Notes under the pieces: model-generated | Told to the model about the DNA's origin: nothing | Databases searched by the model: none | What the model saw: the letters and a program-made list of their open reading frames with translations, nothing else | Made by a program: the position numbers and the translations under genes | Source of the DNA: Annulohypoxylon bovei var. microspora | Taxonomy: Eukaryota; Ascomycota; Sordariomycetes; Xylariales; Hypoxylaceae | Direction of reading: 5' to 3' | DNA: 64,000 bases | Assembly: GCA_022836615.1 (NCBI GenBank) | Contig: MU405214.1 | Coordinates: forward strand, 124,001 to 188,000 | Shown: piece after piece, positions 25,289 to 35,373 of the stretch | Layout of the letters: every line of letters starts with the position of its first letter | Position numbering within the stretch: position 1 is the stretch's first letter

Positions 25289-25902
25289 CTAGACCTGCTC
25301 GGCGCCCCAGCCCTGGTCGGCCTCGCGCATGTTGGCGGGGGGCTCGACGGAGGGGACGAACTCGAGGGCGGCGTAGGCGAGGCCGACGGCGCCGACGACG
25401 GAGCCGGCGATGATGCGCAGGACGCCGTTGTTGAGCAGGATGGAGCCGACGAAGACGTAGAAGACGCCGCGGCCGAGGAAGGAGAACATGAAGGAGGCGT
25501 ACCGCGAGACCTGCGGCGGGATCTGGAACTCGAGCAGCGCGACGCCGAGGCCGAAGATCAGGACGTAGACGCCGATGATGATGGATTGGCTGCGGGGATG
25601 GTCAGTAATAAGTAGGCGTGTGTGTGTGTGTGTCAAGCGGAATGGGGGCAGGGCGCGCGTGTGGCCGGCGACGGGGAGCTAGAGGGGAAAATTAGGGACG
25701 GTCGGTGCACGTACAAGCTCGCGTTGAAGAACTGCGATATACCGCCCAGCACCATGATCACGCCCACGGCGAGGTTGACGATTCGGCTAAATCAGAGGAG
25801 ACCCATGTTAGCGCTTCCCACTCTCTTCAAAATACGCGACGAGGGAAAAGGGAACCGGGTCTGGGCGTAGGCGTCTGCATACAATGAGTCGGAGAAGTCC
25901 AT
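25289..25902 (-). CDS. Golgi membrane protein, TVP15 / COPI-associated family
   Basis: This small integral membrane protein resembles the fungal TVP15/COPI_assoc family of late-Golgi vesicle proteins. On the minus strand the exons are 25883-25902, 25715-25786 and 25289-25589, giving 130 residues. Introns are 96 nt (donor GTATGC) and 125 nt (donor GTACGT), both phase 2. The joined start reads MDFSDSFRIVNLAVGVIMVL. Three to four hydrophobic helices follow, including GVYVLIFGLGVALLEF, FMFSFLGRGVFYVFVGSIL and IIAGSVVGAVGLAYAALEF, with a short polar tail ending WGAEQV. An alternative first donor (GTTCCC, later in exon 1) also keeps phase but has a poor consensus. The last exon is much more GC-rich than its surroundings. 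The second intron carries a TG dinucleotide repeat near 25619-25634. Function is inferred from family only. Confidence 0.75.
25619..25634. repeat. TG dinucleotide repeat in an intron
   Basis: About eight TG units within the second intron of the TVP15-like gene, an ordinary microsatellite. Confidence 0.8.
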
Positions 25903-27424
25903 CTTTGCGATTCGGTCAGGTAACTATTTGCGCGATAACTAGATATAATTCGATTCGATGTTGATGCGGATGTGGTCGGTTCGATGAACGGTGTCTTCTG
26001 CCAGAGACAAAGGGACGCGCGGAGCCTATTTGCGGTTTATCGCAGGTTTATAAGTAACGGGAGGAATAAATAACGAGGTATCTAGACTCGGTTCGCGATG
26101 ACGGCTTGCGTGGAATATAATGATAGTTGGCTCCAGGCAGACGCTTTTTTCTCTGTATGGACGGATCGGGGATGTTTGTGTTAGGTTTGCGTCAGGAGGC
26201 TGGAGCTAAGTTTTCTTTCGATAGGGGAGAGCTCTCCAATATTGCCAAGCTACCTCGCTAGCGCCCTGCAGGGGTGCAAGGGGTGTCGTCATCTACGGTC
26301 AGCCACGCGCGCTCAGCCTTATCTCAGATGTGGCGCAGATCAACCACTGTTATTGGGAATAGGGGCCGACTCCCAACTCCGACGCAAGACGACTGCATAT
26401 CTCGCGCCTCTCTCGCTGCTTTTTCGCGCCACTTTTTATAAGAGGTTTGAAGGGTATCTGGATACCGTATATGTTCCTGGCTTATTAATAATTCCTTGTT
26501 CAAAACATTCCCTGTACGGTGTACCTAACTCAAAATGTTAGTGATAAAATAAAATGTCCGTATTGCAATATTATACAGGTTCAGTAACCTACTCTCCTCA
26601 AGCATAATATTCGTGGCAGCTTTGAGTCACCTATGGAGATATAGGTATGACTCGGATCGGTGGTCAGTGTATCTCTCATTTCTGTGACGTCAAGAAAAGC
26701 CGTCCTGTCAGTATCGAACACCTTTGCTCGAGCAATTTCTCTAGTAGGAAGCTCGCCAAACACCGTACTCGCCCTGTAACAACCAATTAGGTGCATTGCC
26801 TAAAAGTGGCTGTTTCGGTATACAGTGTAGTTAGTCCGGAATCTGTTTAGGTTAAGTTCCTCTTCCCACTGTGGCAGCCCATTTACGACAGGGGAAATAA
26901 AATATAAAACGACATCTTCATTTCAAGGCTCAATAGATATTCGGCAAGTCAACCACAAACATCGGCAGCGAGAGAAGCACAAAGTACATTTATAATGTGC
27001 TCTCTAAATCTAGACGTGTCCCTCACTTCACAGAGTGTTGCCCAGTAACGGCATCGGCTACATGGACGACGAGGAACATTGTAATCCCGATATTATCATC
27101 GAAGTGCAGCCTCTCGTCCCCTACCGCTTTACGCCTTTAAACCCACTTCCTTTTTTGCCCATGCAAAAAAAAATAGAATTCACTTCTTCATTCTTCAACA
27201 ATCAAAGTTGCAACTCGTTACAAGTCTTGTCTTGTCGATCAGTTATTGATCAGTCGCAGCTCATTGATCGAAACCTTGCAATGCTGGAAAGAAATCTAGA
27301 ATACGATTAAAATCACGTATTCTTTAACAAACACACATCCCTCTTCTTCCTTTCAACAAATCGTCTAATAATCCTAAATACTCCCCACGCCTTCAATACC
27401 CGCTAAAATTCCGGGCTTCGCACC
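25903..27424. other. Intergenic DNA, no gene recognised
   Basis: The first part is probably the promoter and leader of the minus-strand TVP15-like gene. Open frames at 26242-26541 and 27035-27310 give proteins without recognisable domains. A pyrimidine-rich stretch at about 27310-27424, with CTTCTTCCTTTC and ending in CACCATGG, resembles the leader of the orphan candidate that follows. Confidence 0.4.
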
Positions 27425-28009
27425 ATGGGCAGCGATAAGTTCTCACTCACACACGACATCGTCGAGGAACGAGTCTTGCCAACATCAAACTTCCCACCTA
27501 TATTTGTTTGGAGGTCACAGAGAACACATCCATACTTTCAGAATCATCCCTGGACCGATATGATCGAAACGCAGACATTGCTAAAGAGAGAAATAACCAC
27601 TTCGGTATTGGCATATAGCCTCCCTATTAGCCTCTATTCGGGGTACCGACAATATATTTTTTGTCGTCATAAACAGGCTCACTGTCACTCTGCCAACAGC
27701 GACAGCAGTGGCTAAGGTTATTTTCTAAAACTGCGAAGAGACTGAAAAGTTCTCGCGCCCCGACCAATTGGGGCAACTTTGGACCCGTGGATATAGAACT
27801 ATCCAACAATAATGGATCAGGTCGTCTTCCGGGTACTTGAAACAACATAAAATTGTTGTTTTCTTTCAACCAGAATAACTCCTGAACGAGACACGAGTCG
27901 CAATCCTCGCCCCCCAGAGGGCTTCTGGGAAGAAACCAACCTTTTCGATCACCACGTTAATCTAAAGAAGTTGGAGGTCGTGGAACTATGCGGGACGGTT
28001 AACGCATAG
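27425..28009 (+). CDS. Doubtful spliced orphan gene, unknown function
   Basis: I do not recognise this protein. ATG 27425 lies in a good fungal start context (CACCATGGGC) after a pyrimidine-rich leader. One phase-consistent model is exons 27425-27604, 27700-27832 and 27918-28009, giving 134 residues. It starts MGSDKFSLTHDIVEERVL, contains RAPTNWGNFGPVDIELSNN, and ends VELCGTVNA. Donors GTATTG and GTACTT are only fair matches. Coding-like stretches also occur downstream in other phases (28027-28120, acidic EEWEEDYIGDLIRYRNG; 28160-28320, ending DTGTSPYE), but I could not join them without an impossibly short intron. The gene may therefore be longer, differently spliced, or decayed. Two adjacent perfect hairpins overlap its end. 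No homologue comes to mind, and expression data would decide. Confidence 0.3.
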
Positions 28010-28043
28010 TCCCTCCACCATGCTGGATGCTTGTCATGGTGGA
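27985..28043. repeat. Two adjacent perfect inverted repeats (hairpins)
   Basis: ACTATGCG (27985-27992) pairs with CGCATAGT (28003-28010) around a 10-base loop. Immediately after, TCCACCATG (28014-28022) pairs with CATGGTGGA (28035-28043) around a 12-base loop. Stems are 8 and 9 bp with no mismatch and only three bases lie between them. Function is unknown. Confidence 0.7.
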
Positions 28044-28319
28044 ATTCCTCCGTCCTGTACAAGATGCGATGGAGGAATGGGAGGAGGACTACATAGGCGA
28101 TTTAATACGATACCGAAATGGTTGTGTACTTCCCCTGTGTAGTATATCTACCTCGCAGGACCGCCAAAGTTACCTGACTTCAAGCGATTGCTCAGGGGAG
28201 CTCCACCAGATATGGAACTACGCACATTGGAATTTTGCTGTGCCCTCTCCGAGCACAGCAACGACAGTACGGAGAATCCTGCAGAAACTGAAAGAAGGAT
28301 AATAGAGGACACGGGTACG

Positions 28320-30138
28320 AGTCCCTATGAATGAACTCAACAGTAGGTCTACTGCCATTGTTACACTTGCATTTAAGCAGAGCTGACCTTAATCTAGCTT
28401 TGATAATGGTGTCCTAATCTTGCACCGTACACGCCTTTCCATCCGTTCACGGGTGGCACGTTTTCTAATTGCTCGATATAGAGAACTGGTCTCAAAGGAA
28501 TTGAATTATAATACACCGAGCATGAAATATAGGAGATACGAGGGTATATGAGGCTCGGCTTCAATACGTCTTCAATACCTACTACATTAACACCACGGTA
28601 GTCATTTCACTAATGATCACAACTACAAGAGGGACCACATCCAAGGTAGCAGGCAGCGATATCAAGGGCACAAAGAGAAAAAGATAAGCCAATCTTCTAT
28701 ATTAGGTACTTGGCCACTATAATTACATCAACAAAGCAAGAATTTGAAGGCCATCGAGGATTAGATTACACCTGTACTAGCACCTATACCACCTAAAAGC
28801 GAAAAGAGTTCCTTTCCTTACCCCTGATATGATATGTTACTCTACTGTCATACACTTATATTAGTATATTATCTTTCAACTGGCAAGCCTGAGCCCTGAA
28901 TGATATGATATCCTGGAACTGAACCCCTCGTACTTCATTCACGAGCCATCGCTAGATATCGTAAGTGAGGCTTCATTTTTAACGTAGTAGAAAATGATAA
29001 CCTCAGAATTCTGAACAGATCTATTTACTACGAACCCAACAGTATCTATTAGTTGTTGGTGTTTTAGTGATATTTTTCTTGGCAAAGGCCTATGTCATGG
29101 AAGAATGCCCCTGAATATTTTCTGTTAATTATCTTGAAACATCAATCCTAATGATTTGAGCTCTGAATTGTCATCAAGATCTTATGGTTGCTGAGGGCAG
29201 AAGAAGATCCTAGTTCAACGTTGCTCTTGAACTCTAATGTTGCTAATCATATGCCCATCTGTTCTTGCTCGGGGCTAAAAATGGTCATCATAACCTTTGC
29301 TACGGTCGACGTTTCGGGTCCGAGGCGCAACGTCTATACACTAAGTCTAATGGTCAGTATTATTCCATCCTCGTCGTCACCCTAGCCGTGTTATGATCTT
29401 GATGTAATTTTTATCATGTAGAGAGTAGGGAGAAGATGTCATATTTGAATACAAACCCGAGAGAAAATTCAGGAGTACAGAATCGATGAGGCTAGATTAA
29501 GTTACAGAATCGTCTACTCTATGGTGGGTGGTAAGGAGCGTTTTCTATGACCGCTAGATCTTAACCGTTTCGTATTGCCCCGACCTCGACCATATACGCA
29601 CGCCGCACGTTTGGGATCCAAACCCTATCTGCCCATCGGCGGCCTGGATTCTTACCGAACGCGCTGTGGTTAGCCTGGGAGAGAGGAGGCATATCGGCGC
29701 ATCGTTCTCCATATTCCGGAGCAAGGCACGATAGACTCCAGATCCAAAGGTTGGAGAGTCGCCCGCCGTGGGCGCATACTGCAGCCGGTCTAGGTTTCTG
29801 AGAGGGTTCGAGAAAGCCTGCAGAAGATGTGCGTGGAGGGGGAAGGGAGGAAAGGCCGATATAAGTTCGTAATCCTCGTTACGGCATATACGCGTGTCTC
29901 GCATTTCTTCGCTCCTTTTTTCCTGAATGACAACCAAGAAACCACTCCCTAATCCTTTTCGACCTTTTGACCACTCTGACGATGCTGCCTCGAGGCCTCA
30001 TGATACGAACGTAACGTCCTATGACCGACCTACTTATCTCTATCCACCGGTTGGGCATAGGCGAACACGCAATTACAGACAGCCTATCGCCTCGGGCTGT
30101 GTCGCTATTTCCAGGCGCTTCGGAGGCACAAACCAACC
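28320..30138. other. AT-rich intergenic region
   Basis: No gene could be supported. The region is AT-rich up to about 29.5 kb, then nearer average composition. Open frames on either strand (for example 29554-29937 minus) lack domains. The last few hundred bases should include the promoter of the DUF3112 gene. Confidence 0.45.
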
Positions 30139-32160
30139 ATGGCGGGGAATTGGACAGCACCAGCTCCTCACGGGAGTAGCAATGCATCAAGCCAAGTAAG
30201 TTAGCCCTTGACAATCCCATCCGTACCCAACGCTCACGCAACAAACCAGCTAGTCAAGCCGCAAGGCCCGCCCTACGCCTCCACCAACGCCATCGTGGGC
30301 GGCGAGCCCGCGCCCGCGGTCGACGACCCGATCGCGGCGGCGCTGCTGCTGCTCTTCCTGCTGTCGGCGGCGGCGCACATGGCCGTCCTCCGTGTCAACC
30401 GGCGGCGGCACCTGAAGTTCGTGTTCTCGGGCATGCTGTTCGCGCTGTGCCTGCTGCGCGGGGTGTCGCTGGTCGCGCGCATGGTGTGGGCCTCGTACCC
30501 GCGGGCCGTGAGCGCTGTCATCGCCGCCAGCGTCATGACGCAGTGCGGGTCGGTCCTGATCTTCGTCATCAACCTGTTCTTCGCCCAGCGCGTCCTGCGC
30601 GCCTACCACCCGCGCCTGGGTTGGAGCCGGGGCGCCGGGGTCGCCGTCTGGTTCCTCATCGCCTGCGTCATGTGCTGCCTCGTCATGGCCATCGCCTCCA
30701 CCATCCACACCTTCTTCACGCTCGACCGCCGCGCGCGCCGCGCCGACCGCGCCGTCCAGCTCTTCGCCGGCTCGTACCTCGCCTTCCTGGCCTTCCTGCC
30801 CGTGCCCGTCGTCGCGCTCGCCGCCGCCACACACCCGCGGCGCTACCACGTCGAGAAGTTCGGCTACGGCCGGTGGCGCGCCAAGGTCGGGCTGCTCGTG
30901 TTCGCCGCGCTGGTCGCTACGCTGGGGGCGGCTTTCAGGGTCGGCGTGAATTTCGACGGCAGGCCCGGCACGGCTCCCGCGTGGTTCCACAGCCGCGCGT
31001 GCTACTACGGGTTCAACTTCGTGACGGACTTGATAGTATCCACCGCGTACCTCCTGGCGCGGTTCGACAGGCGGTTCATCGTGCCGGACGGGGCGCGCGG
31101 GCCGGGAGAGTACTCCCCTATCATCCCATCGACGCACTCGAACAGCAACAGCCACCTCGAGGGCAAGCTGCCCCTGATGGGAACCCACAAGCCGGTAATC
31201 ATGCTACGACAACCTTCCACTCCCCCATCCCCACCCATCCCCCCGTCTCCCCCTCCAACAACAACAACGATGACAGCAAAAATGCCCTCCTCGTCATCCT
31301 CTTCGTCGCAGCAGCACCTCGTCGAGTTCCTCACGGACTGCTCCAACACCGCGGTCCAGAACACGCCGACGAACAACCGGAGCCTGAACCACAACCACAA
31401 CCACAAGGACAAGGCGGCGGCGCGGCCGAACCTGCACCTGACGCTGAAGTACCACACGCACAACCACAGCTACGCGCACCTGCACGCCCACCCGCACCCA
31501 CACCCCCCCAAGCCCAAAAGCGCCCTCAAGCCCAAACCCAGCGCCCCGCGCCCGGGCCTCCGAGCGCGCAGCCGGCGCGCGGCCCTCCTGCGGATGCGCA
31601 TCAACAGCGAGGCGGACGCGTACGGGCCGGACCACAGCGCGGCGCTAACGGCGCCGTCGCAGGAGGCGCTCGTGCCGCACCACCCGTGCCCCCTCCACTC
31701 CCACACCCACACCCACTCTAACTCTGACGGGCTGCGGGCGCCGGCCCCGGTGCACCTGATGGGCCCGCCGATCCTGCCGGCGCTGGACCTGGACCTGGAG
31801 CTGCTGAGCGCGACGCTGCTGGCGCCGTGGGCGCTGGACGGCTGGGGGTTCGACGTGCGGCGGAGTTCGCGGGCGGGGAGCGGGAATGGGAATGGGAATG
31901 GGAATATGAATGGGGGCGTGGGTAATAGCAGTAGTAATAGTAGTAGCGGTGCGACGCCTATCCGGAGCATCGAGGTGAGCGGGAGGAGTAATAGCAATAG
32001 CAGTAACGGGAGTGCGGGCAGCGGTAGCGCGGGTGAAAACGGCATCGGAGGAGCGAGAGAAAAGAGCGAAGCTAAAAACGCCGAAGAGGAAAATAGCGGG
32101 ATAAGTAGCAGAGGCGGAAGCCACCGGTCGGCGCTGTCGGGGCGGTCGAGGACGATGTAA
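30139..32160 (+). CDS. DUF3112-type seven-helix membrane protein (GPCR-like)
   Basis: Two exons, 30139-30195 and 30250-32160, give 655 residues. The 54-nt intron starts GTAAGT and ends ACCAG, phase 0. The first exon encodes MAGNWTAPAPHGSSNASSQ, an N-terminus with two N-glycosylation sequons (NWT, NAS), as expected for an extracellular end. The second continues LVKPQGPPYASTNAIVGG, a typical start of this family. Seven hydrophobic segments follow in the first ~300 residues, for example ALLLLFLLSAAAHMAVL, FVFSGMLFALCLLRG, FLIACVMCCLVMAIAS and FNFVTDLIVSTAYLLARF. The remaining half is a hydrophilic low-complexity tail rich in His, Asn, Pro and Ser, with repeats such as HNHNHKDK and GNGNGNGN. Databases label such proteins family C-like GPCRs, but no ligand or G-protein link is established. 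The gene is far more GC-rich than its neighbours, which opens long spurious frames on both strands. Confidence 0.85.
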
Positions 32161-33109
32161 GCAAGCAAGCAAGTTTTAGAATACCGCTTCTCGATAGTTG
32201 GCGTACCGACGAGGAAAAGAAAGGGGAATTCGAAACCCGGGCGTTAGGGGTAGATGGTTATAATCGCTATTTATTCTGACGTTCTCCGTCTCGAGGAGAT
32301 GTGAAGATCGAAGTATTGGAAATAGGGGGAAGCCACTGTATATGAAATGGCCTAGGAATTATGTATACCACCCGATATCATCTTTTATAGTATTTATACC
32401 TACCTACTGTTTATATCAGGCAACGAGACTGGGAATTCGTTGATTTGGATGCGAATAGCCCATCCTGAAACTACTAATTGTCACCTTAGTTACCTGATAA
32501 ATGTTGGTAGGATCTAGGACTCTATATAATTTGACACGTGGGCATGTGCTTCACCTGAGGGAAGGGTGCTACGAAGACAGTCTCGGTTCCCACTTGGGAT
32601 ATATATCAATAGCTTCCTTCATTACTACTTATTACTTACAAGCACCGAGACGCCTCCTCAAGAACACCACGTTTGCACGATGCCAGTTCACCACACGATC
32701 GATATTAAGAAGTATTTTTCTCTTTTCACTTATGAGAAATCTAATGCTTGGGCATCTACCGCATCGAGCTGCTCAAAAACAAGTCTCTGCCCATTAACAT
32801 AAAGATGGGCACTGGGGGTGGAATCGTGGCGAAGGACAGGCAGAACCGTCCCACGTCAAGACACCTTAGCTCCACCAAGCGTGCCGGGAGCGGCCTAATT
32901 AGAGACCGCTGACACTCGAGTTCGCTAACGGGTCACATATCCGTAAATGTTTGCTTAGGTTGGTGTGGCTTGCAAGCATAGGCCGCTACCCTGACTTTCG
33001 GCAAAGGCAGGGGGGTATAACGATCTAGGCTCAACGTAACTCCCGGAGACCTTCCAAACCTTGAATCCACGCACATCTCCAAGGCGCGACACCAAGATTT
33101 GCCGGAAGC
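32161..33109. other. Intergenic region between convergent genes
   Basis: Contains the 3' ends of the DUF3112 and PP2A transcripts. Composition drops sharply from GC-rich to AT-rich at about 32.2 kb. No gene is seen. Short open frames at 32501-32802 have no domains. Confidence 0.45.
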
Positions 33110-34547
33110 TTAGAGGAAGTAGTCTGGAGTGCCTATCGAAAAAGTTAGGACCAGTGTTTACAGCAGATAGGCTGGGAAGTGCTGCGGCGTAGCCACATAG
33201 AATAGGAATAAGGGGTCGGGAAATGCTTACGTCGGGAAACCATCGGCTCGCCAGCCCGCGGGCATGGGTCAAACTGTAAGCTGCAGAATATCGTCAGCAT
33301 GTGCTCCAAAAGCTAGACCTAGACCACTATGTGGTCCAAGTTCGACATGAGCCACTTACAATGTGTATTTCAGGTGTTCGTCAATCTCCATGATTGCTGC
33401 TTGGTTACCGCATCGGTAACAATAGTTAGGTGCTAATGATGATTAGTCGGATGTTCTACAAAATGGGACAAGACAAATAAATATAGGGCTCACCAGAGAA
33501 GATGGTTACCACGTTCCTATCTTGAGACCAGTTGTACCCCTCCATCACCAGTTGATGAGCGCGGGCGATCAACGTTAAACCATTGTTATGGTTGAACGCT
33601 TCAGAAATGTCCTGCCCAAAGGTGTATCCCGCTCCACGGGGGCTAATACCCCAGCCGCATCGGTCGTCAGGGTCAGACCAGAGTAGGTCGCACATAGGTC
33701 CCTCATGGGGAACCTCCTGGATCCTGTCGAGAGCCCTGATGTTATCCAGCGTATCAATACTGGGAGACAGGCCGCCGTGGAGGCAGAAGATCTGGTTGTC
33801 GATGAGGGCGGTTAGGGGAAGGTAGTCGAAGAGATCGGTAAAGAACTTCCAGACGTTGGCATTGCCATATTTGCGCAGGCATTCGTCGTAGAAACCGTAG
33901 ACTTGGGTGATCTGGCGGGACTCGTGGTTTCCGCGTAGGATGGTGATGCGTTGGGGATATCGAATCTTCAGAGCGACGAGCAACGTTACGGTCTCGACAG
34001 AATAGTATCCTCTGTCGACGTAGTCACCTATTCTGGTAATCAATAATAGTATCCTTCACGGTATCCGAGCCGCGTATAGTATAAACATACCCATAAACAG
34101 ATAGTTGGTGTCGGGATTGGGACCGCCGATCTTGAAAAGCTCCATCAAATCATGAAATTGACCGTGGATATCGCCACACACCGTCACCGGACATTTCTAA
34201 GTAGAAGTTAGTAACGGCGATAGAGGCGGGCGACGACGAGAACAACATACCACAGGCTGAACATTTGATTCATCCTGCAAGACCTCTCTAGCCTAGATAA
34301 GATGAGATGAGATATCAGTATGGCGTCGATAACGAGATGGGCTGCAAAGAGCTGCCGTGAGCTACCACGAAGGTGACGGATTACTCACCTTCTCACAAAG
34401 TCTCTGAACGTCAACTTCGGCAAGCTGCTTGCAGTTCATCAAGCTCTCAATCCATCCATCGAGGGTGGGGATCGTGGTTGGCTCTGAGGCGGGCATCGGT
34501 GCCAATTCGGTTGGTACTCGCCCTACGTCCTCCATGTTCGTGTCCAT
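33110..34547 (-). CDS. pph-1: Serine/threonine protein phosphatase PP2A catalytic subunit
   Basis: Catalytic subunit of PP2A, a cytoplasmic and nuclear phosphatase working with scaffold A and regulatory B subunits. Seven exons on the minus strand: 34389-34547, 34251-34292, 34091-34196, 33494-34027, 33360-33432, 33231-33280 and 33110-33132. They give 328 residues (Neurospora pph-1 is about 327). All six introns are 54-98 nt and keep phase. Metal-site motifs are intact: GDIHG (75-79), GDYVDRG (103-109), GNHE (135-138), and later RAHQLVMEGYNW. The conserved C-terminal TPDYFL, whose Leu is methylated to control holoenzyme assembly, is encoded by the tiny last exon. The N-terminal ~30 residues (MDTNMEDVGRVPTEL) are an extension seen in filamentous fungi. 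The start at 34547 was chosen over the in-frame Met nine codons upstream because the family begins here. Confidence 0.96.
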
Positions 34548-35373
34548 GATGAGAGAAGGCAGAAAAAGATACACCGGGGTTTATAGCGAGGGAAGTTTGG
34601 GTAGCGGGTCGTATCGTATCGTATCGTCTAGTTTTGTTAAAGTCGCGCCGCGTGTTGCTTCGCAGAAACTTGGCAAAGTCGAGGAATCGATGGAGTCGGA
34701 GGATCCGTCGACTTGGAATGACGTTTGAAACGGCGGCAGGAGAAAGCGCAGCGCCCTCTTTCGTTTAGGTGTGGCGGAATTTGGGGGGTGGGGCTAGGAA
34801 CGGGTATCGTTCGCGATCTTTTAGGGGGGAAATAAGAAAAAAAAAGTAATACACGTAGTTGTCAGTTATAAAACTACTTGGGTCGATTATTTTTGTCCCG
34901 CACTCGCCGTCGTAAATTAAAATAAAAAAGTATCAGTCGCGCCTTGATGGATCGAAGGAGTATTGAGGGAGTATGTCACGGTTGATTGCAATGTAGGATT
35001 TTTCTTTTGTTTAAAGATGGATAGTAGAGCAGAATGCGGTCGGACCTTTCGAAAGGGAGGTTAGGTACCTAAGGTAAGGTACTGACGGCACAAGCTAAAT
35101 CGTGCGGTACGTACCCTTGTAATACGTCGGTTTTCGCTTAAAATGCGGCTCTTTCGTCACCCTTACTTAAAGGTATCCCTGCCCTCCTTCCCCTTCCAAT
35201 ATCTAATATTTTTTTTTAGAAGAGCTGCAAGAGGTAAACGGTAGATGGTGATAGATTAGCTGTGATAGATGTAATATATTGAACAGTATTCATTTAGTAA
35301 ACCGTCTTCTAGCTGATCTTATGTGTACTATACTACATGATATACATCGAGTCTACCTAGGAATACGTGAGAA
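34548..35373. other. Intergenic region between two minus-strand genes
   Basis: Holds the PP2A promoter and the EXO84 3' end. Notable short elements are a CGTAT tandem repeat at about 34606-34626 and a perfect TAGGTACCTA palindrome at 35062-35071. No gene is seen. Confidence 0.5.
35062..35071. repeat. TAGGTACCTA palindrome, copy 3
   Basis: Perfect copy between the PP2A and EXO84 genes, followed by AGGTAAGGTAC. Confidence 0.7.

Noticed and set aside
28301..28313. GGGTACGAGTCCC resembling a tRNA T-arm
   Set aside because: The loop is not canonical (TACGAGT rather than TTCGANT) and no acceptor, D or anticodon arms can be drawn upstream.
29554..29937. 127-codon minus-strand frame upstream of the DUF3112 gene
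   Set aside because: No domain, no splice support, and in the promoter region of the adjacent gene.
30250..31188. 312-codon open frame on the minus strand opposite the DUF3112 gene
   Set aside because: Arg/Glu/Gly-rich translation with no domain. It arises because GC-rich DNA has few stop codons, and the opposite strand encodes a clear seven-helix protein.
31190..31275. Possible intron inside the DUF3112 gene (GTAATC..GACAG)
   Set aside because: Removing it shifts the frame and soon meets a stop, whereas the unspliced frame stays open to 32160.
30447..31721. 424-codon open frame on the plus strand overlapping the DUF3112 gene
   Set aside because: Shadow frame of the same GC-rich region, with a low-complexity Arg/Pro/Ala product.
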